The notes: generated from the sequence alone by a model not told the origin. A stretch of DNA of 52,110 bases from Phreatobacter sp. (GCF_016793595.1 NZ_JAEULY010000021.1:1-52110); one strand, 5' to 3'. Shown: positions 36,242 through 44,847, counted from the stretch's first letter. Program-made: numbers and translations.

Positions 36242-37783
36242 ATGTTCGAAGGCCTGTCGACACGACTGTCCGGCATCCTCGATCGCCTCAAGGGCCGCGG
36301 CGCGCTGAGCGAGGCCGACGTGCAGGAGGCGATGCGCGAGGTGCGCCGCGCCCTGCTCGAGGCCGACGTCGCGCTCGAGGTCGTGCGCTCCTTCACCGAC
36401 AAGGTCCGCGACCGCGCCGTCGGCGCCGAGGTCCTGAAATCGGTGACCCCCGGCCAGATGGTCGTCAAGATCGTCCACGACACGCTGGTCGACACGCTCG
36501 GCAGCGAGGGCGTCGCCATCGACCTTCAGGCCGTGCCGCCGGTGCCGATCATGATGGTCGGCCTGCAGGGCTCGGGCAAGACCACCACCACGGCCAAGCT
36601 CGCCAAGCGCCTCTTCGAACGCCAGAAGAAGAAGGTGCTGATGGCCTCGCTCGATACGCGCCGCCCGGCCGCGATGGAGCAGCTCGCCGTCCTCGGCAAG
36701 CAGATCGGCGTCGATACCCTCCCCATCGTCGTGGGCCAGTCGCCGGTGCAGATCGCCCGCCGCGCCATCGAGGCCGGCAAGCTCGGCGGCTACGACGTGG
36801 TGATGCTGGATACCGCCGGCCGCACCCATGTCGACGAAGCGCTGATGATCGAGGTGGCGGAGGTCGAGGCCGCCGCCCGCCCGCACGAAACCCTTCTCGT
36901 CGTCGACAGTCTGACCGGTCAGGACGCCGTCAATGTCGCCCGCTCCTTCACGGCCCGCGTCAATGTCACCGGCGTCGCGCTGACCCGCGTCGACGGCGAT
37001 GGACGCGGCGGCGCCGCGCTCTCCATGCGCGCCGTCACCGGCAAGCCGATCAAGCTGCTCGGCACCTCGGAAAAGATGGACGGGCTGGAGGAGTTCCATC
37101 CCTCCCGCGTCGCCAATCGCATTCTCGGCATGGGCGACATCGTCTCCCTCGTCGAGAAGGCCGCCGAGACGATCGATGCCGAAAAGGGCATGGCGATCGC
37201 CAAGCGCATGCAGGCCGGCCAGTTCAATCTGGACGACATGGGCGACCAGCTCGACCAGATGATGAAGCTCGGCGGCATGCAGAGCCTGATGGGCATGATC
37301 CCCGGCATGAAGGCGATGCAGGGCAAGATCGCCGGCATGGGCGACGACAAGATGTTCAAGCGCCAGCGCGCCATCATCTTCGCCATGACGCCGTGGGAAC
37401 GCCGCAACCCCAAGGAGATCGACGGCAAGCGCCGCCGCCGCATCGCCCGTGGCTCCGGCACGCAGCCGGAAGACGTCAACAAGCTCCTGAAGATGCATCG
37501 CGGCATGGCCGACATGATGAAGTCCATGGGCGGCGCGGGAGCCAAGCGCGGTCCCATGGCGGGCCTTGCCAACATGTTCGGGCTCGGCGGCGGGGGCGGC
37601 ATACCCCAGCCGACGCCGGAGATGATCGCCGAGATGCAGAAGAAACTGCCGGGCGGATTGTCGGGAGGTCTTCCCGACAAGATGCCGGCGCTGCCCCCCG
37701 GTGGCCTGCCTCCCGGCTTTCCGGGCCTCGGCGGCGGCAGGCTCCCCGGCCTTCCCGGCTTTCCGTTCGGCAAGAAGAAATAG
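36242..37783 (+). CDS. ffh: Signal recognition particle protein Ffh
   Basis: This 513-residue GTPase binds 4.5S RNA and targets nascent membrane proteins to FtsY. The N domain (1-90) precedes the G domain: G1 GLQGSGKTTTTAKLA (about 107-121), DTRRPAAMEQL, LDTAGRTHVDEAL, TRVDGDGRGGAAL, and LLGTSEKMDGLEEFHP. The methionine-rich M domain (about 300-430) contains the RNA-binding RRRRIARGSGTQPEDVNKLLK. A long Gly/Pro/Met-rich tail to residue 513 is an alphaproteobacterial extension. Start ATG 36242 gives the standard MFEGLSTRLSGIL opening. First gene of the ffh-rpsP-rimM-trmD-rplS run. Confidence 0.97.
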   Translation: MFEGLSTRLSGILDRLKGRGALSEADVQEAMREVRRALLEADVALEVVRSFTDKVRDRAVGAEVLKSVTPGQMVVKIVHDTLVDTLGSEGVAIDLQAVPPVPIMMVGLQGSGKTTTTAKLAKRLFERQKKKVLMASLDTRRPAAMEQLAVLGKQIGVDTLPIVVGQSPVQIARRAIEAGKLGGYDVVMLDTAGRTHVDEALMIEVAEVEAAARPHETLLVVDSLTGQDAVNVARSFTARVNVTGVALTRVDGDGRGGAALSMRAVTGKPIKLLGTSEKMDGLEEFHPSRVANRILGMGDIVSLVEKAAETIDAEKGMAIAKRMQAGQFNLDDMGDQLDQMMKLGGMQSLMGMIPGMKAMQGKIAGMGDDKMFKRQRAIIFAMTPWERRNPKEIDGKRRRRIARGSGTQPEDVNKLLKMHRGMADMMKSMGGAGAKRGPMAGLANMFGLGGGGGIPQPTPEMIAEMQKKLPGGLSGGLPDKMPALPPGGLPPGFPGLGGGRLPGLPGFPFGKKK

Positions 37784-37845
37784 CCGGCTCAGTTCATCCG
37801 CATCGCATTCAGCTCAATCCAGAACGACACATCACGGAGTAACCC

Positions 37846-38208
37846 ATGTCGCTCAAGATCCGCCTCGCCCGCCGCGGCACCAAGAAGCGCCCCTTCTACC
37901 AGATCGTCGTCGCCGACTCGCGTTCGCCGCGCGACGGCCGCTTCATCGAGAAGATCGGCATCTACAACCCGATGCTCGCCAAGGACCAGAAGCGCTACGA
38001 GGTCGATGTCGAGAAGGCCAAGGCCTGGATCGCCAAGGGCGCCACGCCGTCGGACCGCGTCGCCCGCTTCCTCGACGCCGAGGGCCTGATGAAGCGCACC
38101 GCCACCAACAACCCCGAGAAGGCCGTGCCCGGCAAGAAGGCCGAGGAGCGCGCCGCTTCGAAGGCCGCCAAGGCCGCGAAGGGTGCCGAGGCTCCGGCCG
38201 AGGGCTGA
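37846..38208 (+). CDS. rpsP: 30S ribosomal protein S16
   Basis: This is a 120-residue ribosomal protein with the full S16 core [38 protein letters not shown] and the ALKWLSKGATPSD-equivalent stretch [19 protein letters not shown]. The C-terminal 35 residues are an Ala/Lys/Glu-rich tail ([18 protein letters not shown]), common in this order. It lies 62 bp after ffh with AACGGAG-like ribosome site CACGGAGTAACCC before the ATG. Confidence 0.98.
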   Translation: MSLKIRLARRGTKKRPFYQIVVADSRSPRDGRFIEKIGIYNPMLAKDQKRYEVDVEKAKAWIAKGATPSDRVARFLDAEGLMKRTATNNPEKAVPGKKAEERAASKAAKAAKGAEAPAEG

Positions 38209-38221
38209 GAACCGCGTGCTG

Positions 38222-38421
38222 ACCCTCTCCCTTGACGGGAGAGGGTGGCGTGCCCCCGCGAACCCTCTCCCCTTGCGGGAGAGGGTGGGTCCGGCAGGAC
38301 CCGGGTGAGGGGCATGCGCTGATCGAAGCAGATGCCCCGCGTCACACGGGCTTCCCGTCCGGCGCCCGCATCCCTCATCCGCCCGCTGACGCGGGCACCC
38401 TCTTCCACAAGGGGAGAGGGT
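38222..38421. repeat. Mosaic of palindromic intergenic repeats between rpsP and rimM
   Basis: Two perfect 10-bp stems ACCCTCTCCC/GGGAGAGGGT with five-base loops lie at 38222-38246 and 38262-38286. A third, imperfect copy with a longer loop is at 38397-38421. Between them are shorter palindromes GGGTCC/GGACCC (38287-38302) and GCCCGC/GCGGGC (38381-38396). These are the dispersed palindromic elements typical of Hyphomicrobiales intergenic DNA, here inside a ribosomal operon. Confidence 0.9.
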
Positions 38422-38437
38422 TAGCGGAAGGCTCCCC

Positions 38438-38977
38438 ATGTCCTCCGATCTCGTCCTCGTCGCGAAATTCGGTGCGCCGCACGGCGTCAGGGGCGAGGTG
38501 CGCGTGAAGTCCTTCACGCAGGATCCGGCCGCCATCGCCGATTATTCCCCCCTCGCCTCCCGCGACGGCCGCCTCTTCACCGTTCAGAGCCTGCGCCCGG
38601 CGGGCGAGGTCATGGTCGCCCGCATCGCCGAGCTGAAGACCCGCGACGATGCCGAGGCCGTCACCAATCTCCAGCTCTTCGTGCCGCGCGAGCGCATTCC
38701 CGCAGCCGACGAGGCCGAGGACGAATTCCTTCACGCCGACCTGATCGGCCTCAAGGTCGAATCCCTGACTGGCGAACTCATCGGCACCATTACCGCCGTC
38801 TATGATTTCGGCGCGGGCGACATGCTCGACGTCGCGCGCCGGGCGCGGAAATCGGTGATGATCCCGTTCACCAAAGCCGTCGTGCCGACCGTCGACATCA
38901 GGGGCGGGCGCGTCGTCGTCGATCCGCCCGAGGGCCTGCTGGAGGACACTCCGCGCGGCCCCGAAGATCGCGACTGA
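38438..38977 (+). CDS. rimM: 16S rRNA processing protein RimM
   Basis: This 179-residue assembly factor binds S19 and matures the 30S head. The N-terminal RimM domain starts [26 protein letters not shown] and includes [37 protein letters not shown]. The C-terminal PRC barrel is [32 protein letters not shown] with [27 protein letters not shown]. It is separated from rpsP by palindromic repeats and lies 10 bp before trmD. Confidence 0.97.
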   Translation: MSSDLVLVAKFGAPHGVRGEVRVKSFTQDPAAIADYSPLASRDGRLFTVQSLRPAGEVMVARIAELKTRDDAEAVTNLQLFVPRERIPAADEAEDEFLHADLIGLKVESLTGELIGTITAVYDFGAGDMLDVARRARKSVMIPFTKAVVPTVDIRGGRVVVDPPEGLLEDTPRGPEDRD

Positions 38978-38987
38978 GACCGGGCCG

Positions 38988-39683
38988 ATGTTCCGCGCCT
39001 CGGTGCTGACCCTCTATCCCGAGATGTTCCCCGGCCCCCTCGGCGTCTCGCTTGCCGGGCGCGCCATGGGCGGAGCCTGGACCCTCGACACCCATCTCAT
39101 CCGCGACTTCGCCACCGGCAAGCACCGCGCCGTGGACGATACGCCGGCCGGCGGCGGCCCCGGCATGGTGATGAAGCCCGACGTGCTCGCCCGCGCCATC
39201 GACCATGTCGCGCCCGAAGGCGATCCGCGCCCGCGCCTCTACATGTCGCCGCGCGGGCGTCCGCTGACGCAGGAACGTGTCCGCGCGCTCGCCGCCGGTC
39301 CTGGCGTGGTCATCCTCTGCGGCCGGTTCGAGGGCGTCGACGAGCGCATCATCGAGGCGCGCGCGCTGGAGGAGGTCTCCATCGGCGACTACGTGCTCTC
39401 GGGCGGCGAACTCGCCGCCATGGTGCTGGTCGATGCAGTCGTCCGTCTCCTGCCCGGCGTCATGGGCCATGATGATTCCGGCACCGAGGAGAGCTTCGAA
39501 GCCGGCCTGCTCGAATATCCGCACTATACCCGCCCGCAGGTCTTCGAGGACCGGACGATCCCCGATATCCTCGTCTCCGGCGACCACGCGAAGGTCGCGA
39601 AGTGGCGGCGTGCCGAGGCCGAGCGCCTCACCCGCGAGCGGCGACCGGACCTCTGGGCCAAATATCAGCCCCGAAAGGGGTGA
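38988..39683 (+). CDS. trmD: tRNA (guanine-N1)-methyltransferase TrmD
   Basis: This 231-residue SPOUT methyltransferase makes m1G37 in tRNAs, preventing frameshifting. Family motifs are [54 protein letters not shown], and the knot region [33 protein letters not shown]. The C-terminal tRNA-binding domain ends [36 protein letters not shown] at 38988 directly follows rimM. It precedes rplS after a 169-bp leader. Confidence 0.98.
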   Translation: MFRASVLTLYPEMFPGPLGVSLAGRAMGGAWTLDTHLIRDFATGKHRAVDDTPAGGGPGMVMKPDVLARAIDHVAPEGDPRPRLYMSPRGRPLTQERVRALAAGPGVVILCGRFEGVDERIIEARALEEVSIGDYVLSGGELAAMVLVDAVVRLLPGVMGHDDSGTEESFEAGLLEYPHYTRPQVFEDRTIPDILVSGDHAKVAKWRRAEAERLTRERRPDLWAKYQPRKG

Positions 39684-39852
39684 CAAACCCGCCGCGTTCC
39701 AGTAAGGAGCCGCGTCCGCTGGCAGCAGGGCGTCCACAAGGTCGCCGATCACGCTGCCATCGGCCGCTCGGGCGCCCCCGGTGCCCGTCCCCAGAACCAA
39801 GACCAACAAGATGCCCTGCCGCTCAAGGCCAGGGGCCACAAGGATCAGAGCC

Positions 39853-40230
39853 ATGAACCTCATCCAGACCATCGAGGCCGAAGAGGCCGCCCGCGTCCTC
39901 GGCGACAAGAAGATCCCGGACTTCCAGCCCGGCGATACCGTCATCGTCAACGTCAAGGTCCGCGAAGGCGAGCGCTCGCGCGTTCAGGCCTACGAGGGCG
40001 TCGTCATCGCCCGTTCCGGCGGCGGCCTGATGGAGAGCTTCACCGTCCGCAAGATTTCCTACGGCGAGGGCGTCGAGCGCGTCTTCCCGATCTATTCCCC
40101 CATCATCGACTCGGTGAAGGTGGTTCGCCGCGGCAAGGTCCGTCGCGCGAAGCTCTATTACCTGCGCGATCGTCGCGGCAAGTCGGCGCGCATCGCCGAG
40201 CGCACCGAGCGCGCCAGCGACAAGGCCTGA
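39853..40230 (+). CDS. rplS: 50S ribosomal protein L19
   Basis: This 125-residue ribosomal protein sits at the subunit interface. Family text: [63 protein letters not shown] and [25 protein letters not shown] 39853 gives the usual opening; the frame upstream is leader sequence. It is the last gene of the run and is followed by a strong terminator. Confidence 0.98.
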   Translation: MNLIQTIEAEEAARVLGDKKIPDFQPGDTVIVNVKVREGERSRVQAYEGVVIARSGGGLMESFTVRKISYGEGVERVFPIYSPIIDSVKVVRRGKVRRAKLYYLRDRRGKSARIAERTERASDKA

Positions 40231-40255
40231 TCCATCTCGGGTCGCGCATAAGGGA

Positions 40256-40279
40256 ACGGGGCCTCACGGCCCCGTTTTT
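40256..40279 (+). terminator. Rho-independent terminator of the ffh-rplS operon
   Basis: A perfect 8-bp stem ACGGGGCC/GGCCCCGT (40256-40263 with 40268-40275) with loop TCAC is followed by TTTTTC. It lies 26 bp after the rplS stop. Confidence 0.92.
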
Positions 40280-40283
40280 CGTT

Positions 40284-41306
40284 TCAGCCGTTGCCGACCG
40301 TGAAGCCAAAGGCAAGCGTCGTCATCAGCACCTTGCCGGCCCGCCCGCCCTCGCCGGCCGCGCTCATCGCACGCTTGGCCTCGGCCATCGGAATGAGCTC
40401 GGCGACCGGCGTCGTCAGCGTGCCGTCCGCCATGCCCTTCGCAATGGTGGCGTAGGTCTCCGCCAGACGCTCGCGCCCGGCTTCCTGGAACCAGTGGATC
40501 AGCCAGAAGCCCTTGAGCGTCACTTTGCGGAAGATCAGGTGCTGGGCGTCGATCCGGCACTGCTCGCCGGATAGCAGGCCGTAATTGACGATCGTGCCGC
40601 CGTCGGCGAGCGCATTGGCCATGACCCCGGTCGCCGCCCCGCCGATGGCGTCGATGGCGAGCTTGACGTCGGCGCCACCGGTCGCCTCGCGCACCCGCTT
40701 GCGGAAGGCGCGCGCATCATCCAGCGCATCCGCGAGAACAGCCGTGCCGCCGGCGGCCTTCACGCCCTCGACCGCGCTGTCGCGCCTGACGACGTTGAGC
40801 GTGTTGATGCCGCGCTGCGCGGCGAGCTTGACGAGGAAGGTGCCGACAGCGGAATTGGCGGCATTCTGCATCAGCCAGTCGCCGGGCTTCAGCACCACCT
40901 GATCGTTGAGCAGCGCGACCGCCGTCGCCGGATTGCCCTTCAGCATCGACGCCTGTTTGAGATCGATGCCCGCCGGCAGCTTCATGGCGAGCGAGGACTT
41001 GATGTTCACCCGCTCCACCCAGCAATTGAGGATCATCGGCGAGACGATATCGCCGACGGCGAGCCCCTTCACGCCCTCGCCCACCGCTGATACGCGCCCG
41101 ACCGCCTCGCCGCCCGGAATGAACGGCAGCGGCGGCTTCGACACGCCGTAGAGTCCCTGGATCTGCAACAGGTCGGACGGGTTGATGTTGAGCACCAGCA
41201 TCTCGACCGTCACCTCGCCGGCGGCGGGAGGCGGCGGCTCCGGCATATCCTTCAGCTGGATCGTGTCGGCGGGGTCGCCGAAGCCCTCGATGACGATGGC
41301 CTTCAT
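40284..41306 (-). CDS. Zinc-free MDR oxidoreductase, enoyl thioester reductase (MECR)-like
   Basis: This 340-residue NADPH-dependent medium-chain dehydrogenase is related to trans-2-enoyl-CoA/ACP reductase and quinone oxidoreductase. It has the opening MKAIVIEGFGDPADTIQLKDM, then NINPSDLLQIQGLYGVSKPPLPFIPGGEAVGRV. The nucleotide-binding part is in QNAANSAVGTFLVKLAAQRGINTLNVVRR, where the MECR-type QNAANSxVG text is diagnostic. No zinc-binding Cys/His set is present. ATG 41306 fits the family start. It converges on rplS, four bases from the operon terminator, which may serve both sides. Confidence 0.85.
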   Translation of the reverse strand: MKAIVIEGFGDPADTIQLKDMPEPPPPAAGEVTVEMLVLNINPSDLLQIQGLYGVSKPPLPFIPGGEAVGRVSAVGEGVKGLAVGDIVSPMILNCWVERVNIKSSLAMKLPAGIDLKQASMLKGNPATAVALLNDQVVLKPGDWLMQNAANSAVGTFLVKLAAQRGINTLNVVRRDSAVEGVKAAGGTAVLADALDDARAFRKRVREATGGADVKLAIDAIGGAATGVMANALADGGTIVNYGLLSGEQCRIDAQHLIFRKVTLKGFWLIHWFQEAGRERLAETYATIAKGMADGTLTTPVAELIPMAEAKRAMSAAGEGGRAGKVLMTTLAFGFTVGNG

Positions 41307-41384
41307 GGGGTGTCCTCCGGTCCCGTCTCGCGCGGGTTCGGCGCGACTATAGCAGGCCCCGCGCAACCGGCGAGACGCCGCGCC

Positions 41385-42314
41385 CTATTCTGAAAAGCCG
41401 AGGAAGCGGTGGTCGGGCGAGGATGTATTGTGCCGGCTCGGCTGGTTGCGGCCGAGGCGCATCTCGATGCCCTCGCCGCCCTTGAAGTCCATGACCGGGC
41501 TCTCGTGCCAGCGGTTCTCGGCCCTCGCACGCCATTCGACGCGCGCGCCGTCGGCATTGGTCTCGGTCACATACATGGAGCGCAGACCCGCGAAGGGACC
41601 GCCCGGAACCGCCCGCTCCAGCGCCACGTCGAGCGCGACGCGCGCACGGTCGATGGCATCGACCTTGACCGTCGCCGTGCCGCCGGCCCGGAAGGTCAGG
41701 CTGAACGTCATGGTCGCCGGATCGAAGGCGATGGCCGAGAGATTCACCACCGGCCGCTGCATCATCTCGATAGGCCCGAGCAGTACCGACGTTCCGTAGG
41801 CGATGTCGGTGAGATGCCGGGGCGGACGCGGCTTGATCCGCCAGTAGCCGTCCACGGGATAGAGGACGAGAAACTCGTACGGCGCCGAGCCCCGCTCCTT
41901 CCAGAACAGCTGGAGCAGGTGGAAGCCCTCCTCGCGCCGCGCACCCACCGTCACCGGCACGCGCTCGGGCCGCCAGAACTTGTCGAAGGTGATGCCGACG
42001 ACGCGCAGGCGCTGATCCTCGTGCATCACCACGCGGCGCGGCGTGAAGCGGAAATCCGCCTTGTCGGTGATGGTGCAGTCGGTGAAGTCCGGCGCGGTGG
42101 AATCGCGGACGATGGAGCCGATCACGGCGGGGTGCACCGCCTCGACGCGGAAGCGGCGCACGGACGGCGCGTGCAGGCGCAGGTCGACATTGTCCTCCTC
42201 GGCGCAGAGCGTCGGCACGCTGTCATTGCTGATGCGGACGGTGGCCGGCTGGGCCTGCGCCGCCAGCGGCGACAGAGCGAGCGCGATTGCGGCAAGGACG
42301 AGCGAACGGACCAT
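41385..42314 (-). CDS. Exported hypothetical protein
   Basis: This 309-residue protein has a Sec signal peptide MVRSLVLAAIALALSPLAAQA, and AGGAG lies seven bases before the ATG at 42314. The mature part is beta-rich in appearance, with two early cysteines (TLCAEED and TDCTITD) that could pair. It contains repeated hydrophobic/charged strands (RRFRVEAVHPAVIGSIVRDST, LTFRAGGTATVKVDAIDRARVALDVALE). No family recognised. A well-formed promoter with an overlapping operator lies 170 bp upstream on the same strand, implying regulated expression. Confidence 0.75.
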   Translation of the reverse strand: MVRSLVLAAIALALSPLAAQAQPATVRISNDSVPTLCAEEDNVDLRLHAPSVRRFRVEAVHPAVIGSIVRDSTAPDFTDCTITDKADFRFTPRRVVMHEDQRLRVVGITFDKFWRPERVPVTVGARREEGFHLLQLFWKERGSAPYEFLVLYPVDGYWRIKPRPPRHLTDIAYGTSVLLGPIEMMQRPVVNLSAIAFDPATMTFSLTFRAGGTATVKVDAIDRARVALDVALERAVPGGPFAGLRSMYVTETNADGARVEWRARAENRWHESPVMDFKGGEGIEMRLGRNQPSRHNTSSPDHRFLGFSE

Positions 42315-42423
42315 GCAAATCTCCTGCGGGTTCATCCGGCGTAGCAGCATGTGCCCGGCCAGAGAAGCCGCATCGAGTTCAAAGATGATCAGGAAGACGC
42401 CGCCATATCGCCGCGGCCGGGTC

Positions 42424-42483
42424 TTACGACATCGCTTCGGTAGCGAACCCGGCTGGCGAGCGCCGGACGCAGTTGTCGAACAT
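42424..42483 (-). other. Possible 19-codon leader ORF
   Basis: An ATG at 42483 opens a 19-codon frame (MFDNCVRRSPAGFATEAMS) ending in TAA. It starts about seven bases after the -10 hexamer of the promoter at 42490-42518, so the transcript could begin at or next to the ATG. Whether it is translated is unknown; no Shine-Dalgarno is possible in such a short leader. Confidence 0.25.
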
Positions 42484-42489
42484 GCCTGA

Positions 42490-42518
42490 AACGTACCCGA
42501 CCAGCGTAACGCTGTCAA
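42490..42518 (-). promoter_or_regulatory. Sigma-70 promoter with overlapping 13-bp operator
   Basis: On the minus strand TTGACA (42518-42513), a 17-bp spacer and TACGTT (42495-42490) form a near-ideal promoter pointing at the exported protein gene. The perfect inverted repeat CAGCGTTACGCTG (42502-42514) covers the spacer and the edge of the -35, the usual place for a repressor. The binding protein is not identified. Confidence 0.7.
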
Positions 42519-42611
42519 GGATAAAAATCCTACCCCGCTACTTGGCCAGGCAGCTTCGACGCGTCGCCGGCCGGTGCATCGGTCCTATTGTCAGGGCTCA
42601 ACGGGGGGCCG

Positions 42612-42926
42612 CTAACCCTTCAGCCCGACCGACCTTCTCAGCGCCTCGTTCATCCGCGACTGCCAGCCGGGCCCCCCTGCCTTGAACCTGCTGATCACCT
42701 CGGCATCCAGCCTGAGCGAAACCGCCTGCTTCGGGTTATCGGAGCGTGGACGCCCACCGAGGTTCTTCCGCATCGCCGCCGCAAGGTCGGGCAGAACTTC
42801 CGCAAGCGGACGAGCCTGCGCCAGTTCCTCGTCGGTCCATTCCGGGTTGTCAGGATCAGCCTCAATCTGCCGCTGAATGATCGTCTCCTCGGCGTCGGAG
42901 AGAGCTCGCATCTTCTTCGCGGTCAT
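42612..42926 (-). CDS. brnA: BrnA-type antitoxin
   Basis: This 104-residue antitoxin is of the type II BrnT/BrnA system. The C-terminal ribbon-helix-helix motif is PKQAVSLRLDAEVISRFKAGGPGWQSRMNEALRRSVGL, characteristic of BrnA, which dimerises, binds the promoter and neutralises BrnT. The N-terminal 60 residues are acidic and helical (SDAEETIIQRQIEADPDNPEWTDEELAQA). Its ATG overlaps the toxin stop (ATGA), giving the toxin-first order usual for this family. Confidence 0.9.
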   Translation of the reverse strand: MTAKKMRALSDAEETIIQRQIEADPDNPEWTDEELAQARPLAEVLPDLAAAMRKNLGGRPRSDNPKQAVSLRLDAEVISRFKAGGPGWQSRMNEALRRSVGLKG

Positions 42927-43168
42927 GTCTGCCTCCGTTCCTTGCGGCTTGCCGGCCGCATGGAGATCACCGAGAGGGCCTCCGTCCCGAGCGGGCGAAA
43001 GACCACGGCGACAACCATCTCGCCATTGAACTCTCCAAGAGCCTTGAAACGCCCGTCCTTCGCGGCAACGACATTGGCGTCGAGGAAGAATTCAAGCGTC
43101 AGATCGGCGAAGTCCAGGCCGTGCTTGGTCAGGTTCGCGAGGCGCTTCGCTTCGTCCCAGACGATCAT
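42923..43168 (-). CDS. brnT: BrnT-type ribonuclease toxin
   Basis: This 81-residue RelE-fold toxin opens with WDEAKRLANLTKHGLDFADLTLEFF, the hallmark of BrnT, followed by GEFNGEMVVAVVFRPLGTEALSVISMRPASRKERR with the conserved basic C-terminal residues needed for RNA cleavage. It is complete and appears functional. The ATG at 43168 has no Shine-Dalgarno; an AT-rich region with a GTATATAC palindrome lies directly upstream. Autoregulation by the BrnA-BrnT complex is expected from the family. Confidence 0.9.
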   Translation of the reverse strand: MIVWDEAKRLANLTKHGLDFADLTLEFFLDANVVAAKDGRFKALGEFNGEMVVAVVFRPLGTEALSVISMRPASRKERRQT

Positions 43169-43190
43169 CGATTAATGTATATACGAAAAC
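43169..43190 (-). promoter_or_regulatory. brnTA promoter/operator
   Basis: The AT-rich segment just before brnT contains the 8-bp palindrome GTATATAC (43177-43184), with -10-like TATACA or TACATT overlapping it on the minus strand. It is the natural site for BrnA autoregulation. Transcription from this -10 would begin at or within a few bases of the brnT ATG. Confidence 0.45.
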
Positions 43191-43232
43191 GTCGGTCGTG
43201 CCAAGGTAGCAGGATCGGAACGCGCGCCCCGC

Positions 43233-43694
43233 TCAGTTCCGGTCGTCCGGCAGCACGGGCAGCGGATGGAACTCGATGCCCTCGTCGTGCAGTTCCTTCG
43301 CCTCCTCGGGCGTCGCCGATCCGTGAATCGAGCGATGCTCGGTCTCGCCATAGTGGATCTTGCGCGCTTCCTCCGCGAACTTGTCGCCGACATGGTCGGA
43401 GTTCTTCGTGAGGTGTTCGCGCAGTTCCCTGATCTTGGCGCGCAGCTCCTGCTCGGCCGGCGAAACCATGGCGACCGGCGCCTCGGCAGCCGGAGCAGGC
43501 ATCGCGACAGGCGTCTCCGGCGCGCGGTCCTTGCGGGCCACCTGCGGAGCCATCAGCGCCTTGTCGATCCTGTGCGAGCCGCAGACCGGGCACGTCACCA
43601 GCCTGCGCTTGCGCTGCTCGTCATAGCTGGCGGCGGAGGGAAACCAGCTCTCGAACGCGTGGGCCTTGTCGCAGTGGAGGGCGTATCTGATCAT
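43233..43694 (-). CDS. DUF1178 family protein
   Basis: This 153-residue protein of unknown function has the DUF1178 opening MIRYALHCDKAHAFESWFPSAASYDEQRKRRLVTCPVCGSHRIDKALMAPQV. The cysteines (Cys8, then CPVC) suggest a zinc ribbon. The middle is a low-complexity Ala/Pro stretch (about 60-80), and the C-terminal part HVGDKFAEEARKIHYGETEHRSIHGSATPEEAKEL is the other conserved block. Its ATG overlaps the nitrilase stop (ATGA) in the comF-grxC-nitrilase-DUF1178 run that is widely kept in alphaproteobacteria. Confidence 0.9.
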   Translation of the reverse strand: MIRYALHCDKAHAFESWFPSAASYDEQRKRRLVTCPVCGSHRIDKALMAPQVARKDRAPETPVAMPAPAAEAPVAMVSPAEQELRAKIRELREHLTKNSDHVGDKFAEEARKIHYGETEHRSIHGSATPEEAKELHDEGIEFHPLPVLPDDRN

Positions 43695-44542
43695 GACGCG
43701 GTGACGCTGGACATGTCGGGCAGGCTGAACACGCGGCCATTGGCGAGCGAGGGAATCCGGCCACGCGTCTCGTTCACCTTCGCCATGTCGATCTCGGCGA
43801 GGATGACGCCCGGCTCGTCGTGGTCGGCCTCGGCAAGGATGGCACCCCAGGGGTCAACGATCAGGCTGTGGCCGTAGGTTTCGCGGCCGCAGGCATGCTT
43901 GCCGCCCTGTGCCGCTGCAATCACGAAAGCGCCGTTCTCGATGGCTCGGGCGCGCATCAGGACATGCCAGTGCGCCTGCCCCGTCGGCACCGTGAAGGAG
44001 GAGGGGATCGCCAGAACGCCCGCGCCCTGCTCGGCCAGCGAGCGGTAGAGGTGCGGGAAGCGCAGGTCGTAGCAGATGGTGACGCCGAGCCTTGCCCAGG
44101 GCAGGTCCGCGACAACAGCCGCATCGCCCGGCGCATAGGCGGCGGATTCGCGATAGGTCTGGCCGTTCGGCAGCGTCACGTCGAACATGTGGATCTTGTC
44201 GTAGGCCGCCACCACCTCGCCGTCCGGCGAGATGACATAGCCGCGGTTCGCCGCCTGTTTCTCGCCGATGCGGATGGCGAGCGAGCCGACATGCAGCCAG
44301 ATGCCGAGCGTCATCGCTTCCGCCTGGAACAGCGGGATAGATGCGTCCTCGGCCTCGGTGCGGATGGCCTCGAAGAATTTCGGCCGGTCCGGCTGAAGGA
44401 TATTGGTCATTTCCGGCGTCTGGACATAGGTCGCGCCGGCGCGCGCGGCCTCGCGGATCAGCGCGATCGCCTGATCCGTGCTGGCCTTCACGTCCACGTC
44501 CGCGCGCATCTGCACGCAGGCGGCGGTGAATGTCGCGCTCAT
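43691..44542 (-). CDS. Carbon-nitrogen hydrolase, Nit1/Nit2 type
   Basis: This 283-residue nitrilase-superfamily amidase is probably an omega-amidase or deaminated-glutathione amidase. The catalytic triad is Glu in YVQTPEMTNIL (about 43), Lys in AAYDKIHMFDV (about 113) and Cys in GVTICYDLRFPHLYRSLAEQGA (about 148). IPSSFTVPTGQAHWHVLMRARAIENGAFVIAAAQGG is the family signature following the Cys. It sits between glutaredoxin and DUF1178, consistent with a glutathione-repair role, which is inference from context. Confidence 0.92.
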   Translation of the reverse strand: MSATFTAACVQMRADVDVKASTDQAIALIREAARAGATYVQTPEMTNILQPDRPKFFEAIRTEAEDASIPLFQAEAMTLGIWLHVGSLAIRIGEKQAANRGYVISPDGEVVAAYDKIHMFDVTLPNGQTYRESAAYAPGDAAVVADLPWARLGVTICYDLRFPHLYRSLAEQGAGVLAIPSSFTVPTGQAHWHVLMRARAIENGAFVIAAAQGGKHACGRETYGHSLIVDPWGAILAEADHDEPGVILAEIDMAKVNETRGRIPSLANGRVFSLPDMSSVTAS

Positions 44543-44557
44543 CGCCCCGCTCGCCTC

Positions 44558-44815
44558 TCAGGCCGCCAGCAAGGCGTCGAGCTTGCCGGCATCGTCCAAT
44601 GCGTGGATGTCGTCGGAACCGCCGACATGCCGGCCCGCGATGAATATCTGCGGCACGGAAGTGCGCCCGCCGGCCTTGTCGATCATCTCCGCCCGGCGCT
44701 CGGGATGCTTCATCAGGTCGATCTCGGTGAAGGCCGCGCCCTTCGCGGTCAAGAGGCTCTTCGCCGACTGGCAATAGGGGCACCAGTCCTTGGTGTAGAT
44801 GACGATTTCGGGCAT
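44558..44815 (-). CDS. grxC: Glutaredoxin, GrxC type
   Basis: This 85-residue thiol-disulphide oxidoreductase uses glutathione. The dithiol active site is DWCPYCQSAKSLL (Cys11, Cys14). The glutathione-binding TSVPQIFIAGRHVGGSDDIHALD segment with cis-Pro follows. It lies 15 bp upstream of the nitrilase gene and 32 bp after comF on the same strand. Confidence 0.96.
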   Translation of the reverse strand: MPEIVIYTKDWCPYCQSAKSLLTAKGAAFTEIDLMKHPERRAEMIDKAGGRTSVPQIFIAGRHVGGSDDIHALDDAGKLDALLAA

Positions 44816-44847
44816 CGCGGCTTCCGGCGGCTACGGGGTCCAGGAGG

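Noticed and set aside
38222..38421. Short repeated sequences considered as a CRISPR array
   Set aside because: The copies are palindromic, irregularly spaced, without unique spacers of constant length and without cas genes.
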